NCBI RefSeq assembly: GCF_002074055.1 | Contig: NZ_CP014619.1 | Coordinates: 3,195,002 to 3,259,001 of the forward strand | Length of the DNA stretch: 64,000 nucleotides | Reading direction: 5' to 3' | DNA from: Frondihabitans sp. 762G35 | GTDB lineage: Bacteria > Actinomycetota > Actinomycetes > Actinomycetales > Microbacteriaceae | Shown: piece after piece, positions 1-7,359 of the stretch | Layout: each line of letters begins with the position of its first letter | Numbering within the stretch: the first letter of the stretch is position 1 | Notes under the pieces: generated by a model | Database searches by the model: none | What the model was told of the DNA's origin: nothing | What the model saw: only the letters and a program-made list of their open reading frames with translations | Position numbers and translations under genes: made by a program

Positions 1-10
1 CCGCCCCCGC

Positions 11-229
11 GAGACTCCACAACACGCCGCTCACCTTCGCGAAAACGCGCCAATCGTGGAGTTTCACGCGCCGGGTCGCGACATCGCGCCCGCGAGACTC
101 CACGACACGCCGCTCACCTTCGCGAGAACGCGCCAATCGTGGAGTCTCGCCCGCGCGGTCGCGACATCGCGCCCGCAACACTCCACAACACGCCGCTCAC
201 CTTCGCGGAAAGACGCCACCCGTGGAGCC
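11..229. repeat. three tandem copies of the 55-bp palindromic element (83-bp period)
   Basis: Copies lie at 11-65, 94-148 and about 177-229. Each opens with GAGACTCCAC or a near version and closes with GTGGAGTCTC or a near version, and carries the core CTCACCTTCGC on the plus strand. The distance from copy to copy is 83 bp, and the 28-bp spacers are also alike (both contain GGTCGCGACATCGCGCCCGC). The array has therefore spread as an 83-bp tandem unit. The third copy is decayed at both ends. The array sits just past the 3' end of the NlpC/P60 gene on the minus strand. Confidence 0.9.
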
Positions 230-266
230 GGACGCGTCAGCCGCGCGGCCCGCAGCGGAAGCGCCG

Positions 267-1523
267 CTAGTCGCCGAAGCGGACGAAGTGGTGGGGCTGG
301 TCCCAGATGGGACGCACGCTGATGTGTCCGCCGGGCTTCGGGGCGTCCATGATCATGCCGTTGCCGGCGTAGAAGCCGTCGTGCGCACCGTTGTCGAAGA
401 TGACGACATCGCCCGGGACGGCTTCGCTCTCGGGGATGCGGGTGCCGAGGGCATCCTGCGAGGGGACGTAGTGCGGCAGCGAGATGCCGAACTGCGCGTA
501 GACGAACATGATGAAGCCGGAGCAGTCGAACGCCGAGGGGTCGGCGCCACCGTGCACATAGGGAGTGCCGAGGTACTGCAGTGCCACCTGGAACACCTGC
601 GCCCGATCGAGCGGGCTGTTCGAGAAGAGGGGGTGCGCGAGATAGTCGGCCGCCGTCGGACCGGTGTAGGTCGTGTTCGTCTCGGCGAGGCGGTTGGAGA
701 TGACCTGCTGCTCGTAGTCGAGCACGGAGGTGGCGCCGTATTCGTCGCGCGAGGCCACGGAGTTGGCGACTCCCGTGGAGACGTCGTATGCCTGGGCGCC
801 GGCGGTCGTCGTGGTCGGCAGATCGGACCCGGACGCGTAGGCCGCACTGCCCCGCTGCTGCAGAACGGGCAGGACGCTGGTCGCCAGGATCCCGACGACG
901 ACCGTCGTCACGGCGACGCGCCGGACGGTGTCGACGGCGGTGCGCTTGCGGCGGACCGCAGGAGCCGCGGCCACGACCGCCGAACGACGAGCGACGGCAG
1001 GTCGGCGGCTAGGTGCCACGCCGGCCGCGATGCGGCGACGGGGACCGGACGCCGGAGCGGGCGCCGCGACGAAGGTGGAGCGACGCGTCGGCGCGGCCAC
1101 AGTCTGGGCGGCCACGGTCGGCGCAGCCACGATCGGCATCTGTGCGGTCTGCACACCCGCGCCCACGATCGGCATCGGCGCCGTCTGTACACCGACGAGT
1201 TCGGTCGAGGGAGTCACAGCGACAGAAGCCACGACAGCCGCGGGAGCCACGACGGGCGACACCGGCACGAAAGGCGACACCGGCGCGGCAGCATCCGCCG
1301 ACGACCCGGGGGCGGACAGCGCGGCCGCGGCGGCGGCCTCGCGGGCGGCGCGGGCCGCGCGACGCGGGCTCACGGTGGCGTCGAGCCGGGGTGCCCCGGA
1401 CGACGGCGAGAAAGCAGCGGATCCGCCCGAGACGGCGACCGCGGCACGACGGCCGCGGCGACGGCCTGCGGGGTCACCGGCCCCGGACACGGAGGTGTCG
1501 GGAGTCTGGTCGGGCGAAAGCAT
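267..1523 (-). CDS. NlpC/P60-family cell-wall endopeptidase
   Basis: A 418-residue protein. The first ~185 residues are Ala/Pro/Val/Arg-rich and low in complexity. A hydrophobic segment near residues 205-225 should act as signal anchor, and the C-terminal ~110 residues form an NlpC/P60 domain. Visible catalytic residues are Cys334 in DCSGF and His381 in GAHDGFYAG. The third position, twelve residues on, is Asp (MIMDAP), where many family members have His; RipA-type actinobacterial enzymes have Glu there. Family enzymes cut the D-Glu-to-diamino-acid bond of peptidoglycan stem peptides outside the membrane. It stands alone, with a repeat array behind its stop. Domain call is firm, physiological role inferred. 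Confidence 0.85.
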   Translation of the reverse strand: MLSPDQTPDTSVSGAGDPAGRRRGRRAAVAVSGGSAAFSPSSGAPRLDATVSPRRAARAAREAAAAAALSAPGSSADAAAPVSPFVPVSPVVAPAAVVASVAVTPSTELVGVQTAPMPIVGAGVQTAQMPIVAAPTVAAQTVAAPTRRSTFVAAPAPASGPRRRIAAGVAPSRRPAVARRSAVVAAAPAVRRKRTAVDTVRRVAVTTVVVGILATSVLPVLQQRGSAAYASGSDLPTTTTAGAQAYDVSTGVANSVASRDEYGATSVLDYEQQVISNRLAETNTTYTGPTAADYLAHPLFSNSPLDRAQVFQVALQYLGTPYVHGGADPSAFDCSGFIMFVYAQFGISLPHYVPSQDALGTRIPESEAVPGDVVIFDNGAHDGFYAGNGMIMDAPKPGGHISVRPIWDQPHHFVRFGD

Positions 1524-1616
1524 CGTCCACCACCATACGGGGTCGACCCCGGCCGAGCCAAGCCTCCCGTCCGCGGGTCGTTGCCCACGGAACCGCTCGA
1601 CCCGCAGATGCGTCGG

Positions 1617-1964
1617 TCAGCGCCCCTGACGCTTCGGGAACGGCTTCGGCTCGCCCTTCACCACGGGGGCGCGACCCTTCCCCTTGGAGGCTTTGGCCTT
1701 GCCTCCTGCGGGCCTCGGGGGCGGCGGGGGCGGCGTCGACGGCTTGGCCAGTTCCGCCCGGGCGTCCTCGAGCGCGCGCTCGCCGGCGCGGGTCAGGCGC
1801 GTCTCGGCGGCACCGCGATCGAACAGGTTCGCGCCGTACTCCGCCTCGACGGCGGCGATCGACGACGTGAGCTTCTGCCGGGAGATGTCGAGCCTCTGCG
1901 CCGCGCGCTGGAAGTGCAGCTCTTCGGCGGCGACCACGAAGTGGTGGAGCTGACTGGTCTTCAC
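1617..1964 (-). CDS. orphan LysR-type HTH protein without effector domain
   Basis: A 115-residue protein from a GTG start. Residues 1-65 match the N-terminal winged helix-turn-helix of LysR regulators (LHHFVVAAEELHFQRAAQRL, then DISRQKLTSSIAAVEAEYGA and LFDR). The ~200-residue periplasmic-binding-like effector domain is missing. It is replaced by a poly-Pro stretch and a Lys/Arg-rich tail ending PKPFPKRQGR. There is no sign of a broken longer frame, so this looks like a natural short DNA-binding protein, not a pseudogene. Target unknown. Such a basic tail could help DNA binding. Confidence 0.7.
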   Translation of the reverse strand: MKTSQLHHFVVAAEELHFQRAAQRLDISRQKLTSSIAAVEAEYGANLFDRGAAETRLTRAGERALEDARAELAKPSTPPPPPPRPAGGKAKASKGKGRAPVVKGEPKPFPKRQGR

Positions 1965-2041
1965 GGGTCCACGCTACCGCCGCGGCTCCTGCGGAGGGAT
2001 CCGCCTTGCCCGCACCGGCCCGGGGAGCGCAGGATGCACGC

Positions 2042-2389
2042 ATGGACGAAGACGCTGCCCGCGACGCCTGCGCGAACCTCCCGAGCGCCGAGCTGACCCA
2101 CCCGTTCGGGTTCGAGACGGCGGTCTACAAGGTGAGGGGCCGGATGTTCGCCGTGGTCCCGCTCGACGGCGAGCGCCCCTCGATCACCCTGAAGAGCGAT
2201 CCGCAGGATGCCCGGAGCCTCGTCCACGAGCATCCTGCGATCTCGCCCGGCTACCACATGAACAAGGACCACTGGATCACCGTCGACCTCGACGGCGACC
2301 TGCCGCAGGGCCTCGTCGACGACCTCATCGCCGAGTCGTACCGGCTCGTCATCGCGAAGCTGCCGAAGGCGCAGCGGCCGATCGCCTGA
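2042..2389 (+). CDS. MmcQ/YjbR-family protein
   Basis: A 115-residue protein. The fold family is recognised from HPFGFETAVYKVRGRMFAVV near residues 19-38, the central SITLKSDP, and the late YHMNKDHWITV. This is the CyaY-like MmcQ/YjbR domain, DNA-binding in some proteins and of unknown role in most. The ATG at 2042 is chosen because the family starts about here. An upstream TTG at 2006 would add 12 unlikely residues. The gene converges with the DUF3105 gene, 40 bp away. Confidence 0.75.
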   Translation: MDEDAARDACANLPSAELTHPFGFETAVYKVRGRMFAVVPLDGERPSITLKSDPQDARSLVHEHPAISPGYHMNKDHWITVDLDGDLPQGLVDDLIAESYRLVIAKLPKAQRPIA

Positions 2390-2429
2390 GTGCCGGTCGC
2401 CCGGGGCCGGCCGTGCACGGAGGGCCGCG

Positions 2430-3293
2430 CTACTCCTGCGCGGTCCCGCTCGGGTTCGCGACGGCGCTGCCGTCGAGCGCCGGCCGACCGCCGGTGAGGA
2501 CGGGCACGCCGTCGACGGGCTCGCCGTACTCCGGGGAGTACTTCTGGCTGTGCCGGAAGGTGTCGACGAACTCCTGCAGGCGCGGATCGGTCGGGCTGTC
2601 GACCCGGAGCTGATGCCCCCACGAGCTGATGACGATCTTCGACGGCAGGCCGGTCGTCCCCCACGGGCTCAGGTCGATGTAGCGGTTCGACTGGCCGGCG
2701 GTCTGCTCCTGCTCAGGGATCATCGACTGCTTCGTGACGAAGGCGGTGAGCGCCCGCACGTCGGCCGACGGCAGGGAGGAGTCGTAGGTGATCCACACGG
2801 CGCCGTGCTCCAGGTTGTGGACGGCGCGCTCGGTCGGGACCGGCTTCGTGTACACGCCCGCGTTCATCCAGACCGCGTCGTGCGGGCCGCCCACCGGCGG
2901 GGTGATGCCGTAGTCGACGGGACCGGTGACGTGGTCGTGCTCGAGGGCCCCGGCGTGAGCTGCGCCGTCACCGGGCCACCCCTCGGTGTCCCACGCGAGG
3001 ACCCCGGGGACGCCGGAGTCGTCGGTGACGGTCGTGACGCTCGCCTGCTTCGTGGTCGTCTGGCCGGTCGGCGCGGCGGGGACGATCTGCGTGCCGGAAC
3101 GGATCGCCGGCCCGGGTCTCGACGTCGGCCCGCCCCCCAGTCCGCCGACGGCGATGATCGCGACGACCGCCGCCGTCGCCACGCCCCCGCCGACGATCGC
3201 CGCCAGACGCCGTCGCTGCCTCGTCTGCTCGGCGCGCTTCCGCGCCTCGATCTCGGCGCGTCGCCGAGCCACCTTCTCCGCCTTGGTCACCAC
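2430..3293 (-). CDS. DUF3105 membrane-anchored protein
   Basis: A 287-residue protein. It has a basic coiled N-terminus (VARRRAEIEARKRAEQTRQR), one transmembrane helix at about residues 30-52, and an extracytoplasmic DUF3105 domain. The domain is recognised from its His-rich signatures HNLEHGAVWITYD and the preceding LEHDHVTGPVDYG. Two adjacent GTG codons could both start it. Function of the family is unknown, and the conserved His cluster suggests metal binding. It is transcribed away from the crcB pair. A small number of residues after TGGRP at the end look disordered. Confidence 0.8.
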   Translation of the reverse strand: MVTKAEKVARRRAEIEARKRAEQTRQRRRLAAIVGGGVATAAVVAIIAVGGLGGGPTSRPGPAIRSGTQIVPAAPTGQTTTKQASVTTVTDDSGVPGVLAWDTEGWPGDGAAHAGALEHDHVTGPVDYGITPPVGGPHDAVWMNAGVYTKPVPTERAVHNLEHGAVWITYDSSLPSADVRALTAFVTKQSMIPEQEQTAGQSNRYIDLSPWGTTGLPSKIVISSWGHQLRVDSPTDPRLQEFVDTFRHSQKYSPEYGEPVDGVPVLTGGRPALDGSAVANPSGTAQE

Positions 3294-3460
3294 GGGACGA
3301 CGCTATTGCCTGCGGCTGAGCGTCGCCACCCGGCCGGGGTCCGGTAGCGTCGAGACGTCGTCGCGCCGGCCCGTCCCGTCTGTCCGTCCCGGCGGCTCGT
3401 CACCACCCGCCCGCCACCACCGGCCCGCCACAGCCCGCCCGCTACAGCCCCGAGGAAGAG

Positions 3461-3886
3461 ATGCGCCCCGCCCACCGTCGACCACGCCTCATCCTCCTCG
3501 TCGCCCTGGGCGGCGCCCTGGGGACGGCCCTGCGAGAGGCGCTCGCCCTCACCTGGCCCGCTCCCGCGGGCGGCTTCCCGCTCACGATCTTCCTGATCAA
3601 CGTCGTCGGCGCCTTCGCCCTCGGGTTCCTCCTCGAGGCCCTGTCGCACGGCGGCCCCGACGAGGGCAGGAGACGCGAGGTCCGCCTCTTCGTCGGCACC
3701 GGAGTCCTCGGCGGCTTCACCACGTACAGCGCCCTCGCCACCGACACGGCGACGCTGCTCGGCGGTCCCTCCGCCGTGGGCGTCGCCTACGGCGTCGTCT
3801 CCGTGGCGGCCGGCTTCCTCACCGCCCTCCTCGGCGTCGCCCTCGCCGCGCGCCTCGCGCACCGTCGCAACAGGGGTGCGCGATGA
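3461..3886 (+). CDS. crcB: fluoride channel subunit CrcB/Fluc (first of pair)
   Basis: A 141-residue protein with four transmembrane helices. Family signatures are GGALGTALREAL near the N-terminus, NVVGAFALGF in helix 2, and GTGVLGGFTTYSALATD with the Phe/Thr/Ser pore track. Fluc proteins let fluoride leave the cytoplasm as antiparallel dimers. The start has a good ribosome site (GAGGAAGAG) directly before the ATG. It overlaps the next crcB by four bases (ATGA). Paired, diverged Fluc genes as here usually make a heterodimer. No fluoride riboswitch is apparent upstream. Confidence 0.93.
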   Translation: MRPAHRRPRLILLVALGGALGTALREALALTWPAPAGGFPLTIFLINVVGAFALGFLLEALSHGGPDEGRRREVRLFVGTGVLGGFTTYSALATDTATLLGGPSAVGVAYGVVSVAAGFLTALLGVALAARLAHRRNRGAR

Positions 3887-4263
3887 TCGCGCCGCTCGTC
3901 TTCCTCGGCATCGCCGTCGCAGGAGGCGCGGGGTCCGTCCTCCGGTTCGTGGTCGACGGCGCCGTGAAGGCCCGTGTCGGCGGGCCGTACCCGCTCGCCA
4001 CGACGATCATCAACGTGACGGGATCGTTCGGCCTGGGGCTCCTGACCGGCCTGGCCGCGGCCGCGGGGCTGCCCCACGAGTGGCTACTCATGCTCGGGGG
4101 CGGACTCATGGGCGGCTACACGACCTTCAGCACCGCCAGCATCGAGACCGTGCGGCTGGCGCAGCAGGGCCGCATCGGGTTGACCCTCCTGAACGGGCTC
4201 GGGATGCTCGTGCTGAGCGTCGCGGCGGCGGCGCTAGGGCTCCTGCTCGGCCACCTGGCCTGA
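3883..4263 (+). CDS. crcB: fluoride channel subunit CrcB/Fluc (second of pair)
   Basis: A 126-residue protein with four transmembrane helices. It shows GGAGSVLRFVVDG, NVTGSFGLGL and GGGLMGGYTTFSTASIETV, matching Fluc helices 1, 2 and 3. It overlaps the first crcB stop by ATGA, so the two are translationally coupled and likely form one heterodimeric channel. Sequences of the two subunits have diverged clearly. The downstream uricase begins 75 bp later with its own candidate regulatory site, so the channel pair is probably a separate unit. Confidence 0.93.
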   Translation: MIAPLVFLGIAVAGGAGSVLRFVVDGAVKARVGGPYPLATTIINVTGSFGLGLLTGLAAAAGLPHEWLLMLGGGLMGGYTTFSTASIETVRLAQQGRIGLTLLNGLGMLVLSVAAAALGLLLGHLA

Positions 4264-4288
4264 CCCCGGCCGGGGCGCGCGCACGCCC

Positions 4289-4315
4289 GGAACCGCACCG
4301 AAACACCCCGGTCAC
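4289..4315 (+). promoter_or_regulatory. GlnR-type box upstream of uricase
   Basis: GAAAC (4300-4304), six bases, GTCAC (4311-4315). A weaker GGAAC half-site lies six bases before (4289-4293). The actinobacterial GlnR consensus alternates GTNAC and GAAAC with 6-bp gaps (11-bp period). The last half-site ends 23 bp before the uricase ATG. The assignment rests on pattern only, supported by like sites before three other purine operons in this window. Confidence 0.6.
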
Positions 4316-4338
4316 ATTGGGTTGGCAGAATCGCGGAC

Positions 4339-5232
4339 ATGGCGATCATCCTCGGCGAACACCAGTACGGAAAGGCGGAGTCGCGGCTCGTCCGCATCTA
4401 CCGCGACCAGCCCCGGCACGAGATCCGCGATCTCAACGTGAGCACCGCCCTGCGCGGACCGTGGGAGGCGGCGTACCTCACCGGCGACCAGTCGAACGTC
4501 CTGCCGACCGACACGCAGAAGAACACCGCCTACGCGTTCGCGAAGTCGAAGGGCATCGACTCGATCGAGGCGTTCGGCCTGGAGCTCGCCAACCACTTCG
4601 TCACCGACATCGACCCGGTGGAGGGCGCCCGGATCGAGATCGAGGAGTACGCCTGGGAGCGCGCGGTCGTCGACGGCGCCGAGCACGACCACACCTGGCT
4701 CCGGAAGGGGCAGGAGGTGCGCACCGCCGCCGTCACGGTCGACGCGACCGGCACCTACGTCATCGGCGGCCTCAAGGACCTCGTGCTGCTCAAGTCGACC
4801 GGCTCGGAGTTCGCGGGCTTCCTCAAGGACGAGTTCACGACGCTGCCGGAGACCCACGACCGCGTCATGGCGACCGCCCTCGAGGCGCGCTGGCGCTTCT
4901 CGACGACCGACGTGCCCTGGGACGAGGTCTACCCCGAGATCAAGCGCCTGATGGTCAAGGAGTTCGCCACGCTGCAGTCGCTGGCGCTCCAGCAGACCCT
5001 CTGGCACATGGGGACGGCCGTGATGGAGGCGTTCCCGTTCATCGCCGAGGTGCGCCTCAAGGCACCCAACAAGCACCACTTCGACTACGACCTCGACCGC
5101 TTCGGCCTCGAGAACCGCGGCGAGGTCTTCTGGGCGGCCGACCGCGCCTACGGGCTCATCGAGGCGACGCTCCTGCGCGACGACGCACCCCCGGCCCACG
5201 ATGCGTGGAGGGCCTCGGCCGGCCTGGCATGA
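4339..5232 (+). CDS. pucL: urate oxidase (uricase)
   Basis: A 297-residue cofactor-free uricase, full length for the family. It shows tandem T-fold features: YGKAESRLVRI early, the LPTDTQKNT motif whose Thr and following Lys relay protons, LANHFV, and late FSTTDVPWDEVY with the region NKHHFDYDLDRFGLENRGEVF. It oxidises urate to 5-hydroxyisourate with release of H2O2. It overlaps the guanine deaminase start by ATGA. The HIU hydrolase and OHCU decarboxylase that take the product to S-allantoin lie just downstream on the other strand. Function is firm. Confidence 0.96.
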   Translation: MAIILGEHQYGKAESRLVRIYRDQPRHEIRDLNVSTALRGPWEAAYLTGDQSNVLPTDTQKNTAYAFAKSKGIDSIEAFGLELANHFVTDIDPVEGARIEIEEYAWERAVVDGAEHDHTWLRKGQEVRTAAVTVDATGTYVIGGLKDLVLLKSTGSEFAGFLKDEFTTLPETHDRVMATALEARWRFSTTDVPWDEVYPEIKRLMVKEFATLQSLALQQTLWHMGTAVMEAFPFIAEVRLKAPNKHHFDYDLDRFGLENRGEVFWAADRAYGLIEATLLRDDAPPAHDAWRASAGLA

Positions 5233-5708
5233 TCGACAGCATGACCGACCAGGACTGGCTCGCCCAGACGATCGCCCTCGCCGTCGAGAACGTCGCCGAA
5301 GGCGGTGGGCCCTTCGGCGCCCTCATCGTGCGCGACGGCCGGATCGTGGCCACGGGCCAGAACCGGGTCACGCGCGACAACGACCCGACGGCCCACGCCG
5401 AGGTGGTCGCGATCCGTGCCGCGTGCCGCGAGGTCGGCGACTTCTCGCTCGCCGGCTGCGTCCTCTACACGTCGTGCGAGCCGTGTCCGCTCTGCCTGTC
5501 GGCGGCGCTGTGGTCACGCGTCGACCGGGTGGTCTTCGCGGCCGACCGGCACGATGCCGCGCGCGGCGGTTTCGACGACCTGGAGTTCTACGAGCTGTTC
5601 GCGCGCGACCGGGCCACCTGGGATCTCCCGGTCGACTCCGTGCGGCCCGCCGACGCGTCGGCGCCGTTCGACGCCTGGCTGAGCGCCGCGGAGCGCACCG
5701 ACTACTGA
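5229..5708 (+). CDS. guaD: guanine deaminase, cytidine-deaminase-like fold
   Basis: A 159-residue protein from the coupled ATG at 5229; a second in-frame ATG at 5241 would give 155, the size of Bacillus GuaD. The zinc site is clear: PTAHAEVVAI gives His and the catalytic Glu, and SCEPCPLC gives the two Cys ligands. A Bacillus GuaD-like C-terminus follows (FDDLEFYELF). It deaminates guanine to xanthine, feeding xanthine dehydrogenase. Translational coupling to uricase supports the purine role. A general nucleoside deaminase is the alternative. Confidence 0.88.
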   Translation: MIDSMTDQDWLAQTIALAVENVAEGGGPFGALIVRDGRIVATGQNRVTRDNDPTAHAEVVAIRAACREVGDFSLAGCVLYTSCEPCPLCLSAALWSRVDRVVFAADRHDAARGGFDDLEFYELFARDRATWDLPVDSVRPADASAPFDAWLSAAERTDY

Positions 5709-5756
5709 GGCGGCGCCGCGCGGGCGCGGGCGGAGCCTGGCGCCGCTGCGCCGCGG

Positions 5757-5835
5757 CGTCGGAAAACGCCGGTCGTTCCGGTCGAGATCGTCCACGAGAG
5801 CCACGATCGGCCCGGGAAGACCGCCGTTTCCGACG
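5757..5835. terminator. inverted repeat between convergent guaD and HIU hydrolase genes
   Basis: CGTCGGAAAACG at 5757-5768 pairs with CGTTTCCGACG at 5825-5835 (one bulged A), leaving a loop of roughly 56 bases. It fills the gap between two convergent genes and may act as a bidirectional terminator, though it has no U-tract and an unusually long loop. Confidence 0.4.
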
Positions 5836-5855
5836 GCTCGACGCGGGCGAGCGCC

Positions 5856-6182
5856 TCAGCTGCCGCGGTACGTGGAGTACGCGAACGGGCTCAGGAGCAG
5901 CGGCACGTGATAGTGCTCGGCGGCGTCCGCCACCGCGAAGTCGAGCGTGACGCGCGGGTAGAACGTGGGCGTCGACGTCGCGGCGAAGTAGGCGGCGGTG
6001 TCGAACACGAGCCGGTAGGCGCCCGGCTCGAGGGAGTCCGGCCCGAGGGTCGCGACGCGGCCGTCCGCGTCGGTGACGCCGGTGGCGAGGGCGCGGCCCC
6101 GAGCATCCTGCAGTTCGACGGCCACGCCCGCCGCGGGTCGACCGACGCTCGAGTCGAGGACGTGCGTGGTCACCTGGCTCAC
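5856..6182 (-). CDS. pucM: 5-hydroxyisourate hydrolase (transthyretin-related)
   Basis: A 108-residue protein, usual size for HIU hydrolase. Family marks are THVLDSSVGRPAAGV at the N-terminus with the active-site His, a central Arg-containing strand (FYPRVTLDF), HYHVPLLLSPF, and the diagnostic C-terminal YRGS. It hydrolyses the uricase product 5-hydroxyisourate to OHCU. The GTG start overlaps the upstream OHCU decarboxylase stop by four bases, so the two sequential enzymes are coupled. Confidence 0.95.
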   Translation of the reverse strand: MSQVTTHVLDSSVGRPAAGVAVELQDARGRALATGVTDADGRVATLGPDSLEPGAYRLVFDTAAYFAATSTPTFYPRVTLDFAVADAAEHYHVPLLLSPFAYSTYRGS

Positions 6183-6667
6183 GCGGCGCCGCCGAACAGC
6201 TTCTCGAGCCGGAGCAGCGCGATGTCGCGGAGCTCCTCGCCGACGATGGCGAGCTCCGTCTCGTCGTCGAGGGTGAGCCGGCGCTGGAGCTCGTCGACGA
6301 TCTCGGCGCGACTGCGCCCCGCGGCGCGGATGAGGAAGACGCGGCCGAACCGCTCCTCGTAGGTCGCGTTCCCCTCGAGGAGCGCCTTGTCGAGCTGGCC
6401 GTCCTCGCTGTCGACCGCCTCCTGCTCGGCCCGGCTGAACGCGGCGTCGCGGCCGTCGCCCGTGGGCCGCTCGCCGATGCGCGGGTGGGCCGCGACGGCC
6501 TCGTCGACCTCGGCGGGGCTGAGGGGCGTCGCCCGGTCGTGGGCGACGCGGTGGAGCGCGGCGAAGTCCGCGAACGGGGCCTCGGCGGCGACGTCGTCGA
6601 CCCAGCGGCGCACGTGGAGGCTGGCAGCGAGACCCTCGCGCAGCTCGGACTCGGAGACGTCGATCAT
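6179..6667 (-). CDS. uraD: OHCU decarboxylase
   Basis: A 162-residue protein from the ATG at 6667. An alternative ATG seven codons earlier (6688) would overlap the start of the divergent gene. Signatures are LHRVAHDRA with the catalytic His, HPRIGERP, and NATYEERFGRVFLIRAAGRS. It decarboxylates 2-oxo-4-hydroxy-4-carboxy-5-ureidoimidazoline to S-allantoin, ending the uricase branch. It leads a two-gene operon with HIU hydrolase. The start lies only 19 bp from the divergent MocA-like start. Confidence 0.95.
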   Translation of the reverse strand: MIDVSESELREGLAASLHVRRWVDDVAAEAPFADFAALHRVAHDRATPLSPAEVDEAVAAHPRIGERPTGDGRDAAFSRAEQEAVDSEDGQLDKALLEGNATYEERFGRVFLIRAAGRSRAEIVDELQRRLTLDDETELAIVGEELRDIALLRLEKLFGGAA

Positions 6668-6686
6668 GGTGTGCTCAACTGTAGCC

Positions 6687-7268
6687 ATGACCCGGCTCGC
6701 AGGACTCGTGCTCGCCGCGGGGGCGGGCCGCCGCTACGGCGGTCCGAAGGCGCTGGTGCGCGACGCGGAGGGCGCCCCGTGGCTCCTGCTGGCCCACGAC
6801 CTGTTGGCGGGCGCAGGATGCACGGACGTCACCGTGGTCCTCGGCGCCGAGGCCGACCGCGCCCGGCATCTCGTCCCGGCCGGGGCGCACACCGTCGTCG
6901 CCGACGACTGGGACACGGGCATGGCGGCGAGCCTCCGCGCGGGGCTCGCGGCGGTCGCGTCAAGCGGTGCCGACGCGGAGGCCGTGCTGGTGACGCTCGT
7001 CGATCTCCCCGGGCTGCCCGTCGCCGTCGCCCGACGCGTGGCCGAGCGGGTGACGGGGCCGGATGCCCTGGCGCAGGCCGTCTTCGGCGCGAGGCCCGGG
7101 CATCCTGCCCTCATCGGACGCGACCACTGGCCGGCGCTCACCGCGTCGCTCGCCGGAGACCGGGGGGCGCGCGCGTACCTGGCGGCGCACGGGGCCGCCG
7201 AGGTGGAGTGCGGCGACCTCGCCTCGGGCGACGACGTGGACGTCGCTCCGCCGGAACGGCGCCGCTGA
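6687..7268 (+). CDS. pucB: MocA/PucB-type molybdenum cofactor cytidylyltransferase
   Basis: A 193-residue nucleotidyltransferase with the N-terminal GLVLAAGAGRRYGGPKAL loop (Lys for phosphates), the metal-binding LVDLPGLP region near residue 110, and GHPALIGRDHW. Family members load CTP onto molybdopterin for xanthine-dehydrogenase-class enzymes. XDH and XdhC are encoded in this window, which supports that role over other NTP transferases. It is divergent from OHCU decarboxylase with 19 bp between starts. The first codon overlaps a CCATGA stretch that is also an alternative start on the other strand. Confidence 0.82.
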   Translation: MTRLAGLVLAAGAGRRYGGPKALVRDAEGAPWLLLAHDLLAGAGCTDVTVVLGAEADRARHLVPAGAHTVVADDWDTGMAASLRAGLAAVASSGADAEAVLVTLVDLPGLPVAVARRVAERVTGPDALAQAVFGARPGHPALIGRDHWPALTASLAGDRGARAYLAAHGAAEVECGDLASGDDVDVAPPERRR

Positions 7269-7321
7269 GATCGCTCTCGGCGTCGCCACCGCCGTCTCAC
7301 GGCGACGCGGAAGGCGATCTC
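7267..7321. terminator. large hairpin between convergent genes
   Basis: GAGATCGC (7267-7274) pairs with GCGATCTC (7314-7321), and the inner CGTCGCC pairs with GGCGACG. The result is a long interrupted stem in the 91-bp gap between pucB and the serine hydrolase. It is likely a two-way terminator; no U-run is present. Confidence 0.5.
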
Positions 7322-7359
7322 GTCGGCACGCAGCAGACGCCGCGTGCCGCGCCGACGCC

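Noticed and set aside
222-2096. 624-codon plus-strand open frame
   Set aside because: Shadow of the NlpC/P60 and LysR-type genes; composition is all Arg/Gly/Asp with no family match.
3294-3460. Possible fluoride riboswitch before the crcB pair
   Set aside because: No recognisable core or pseudoknot pattern of the fluoride class; only C-rich repeats are seen.
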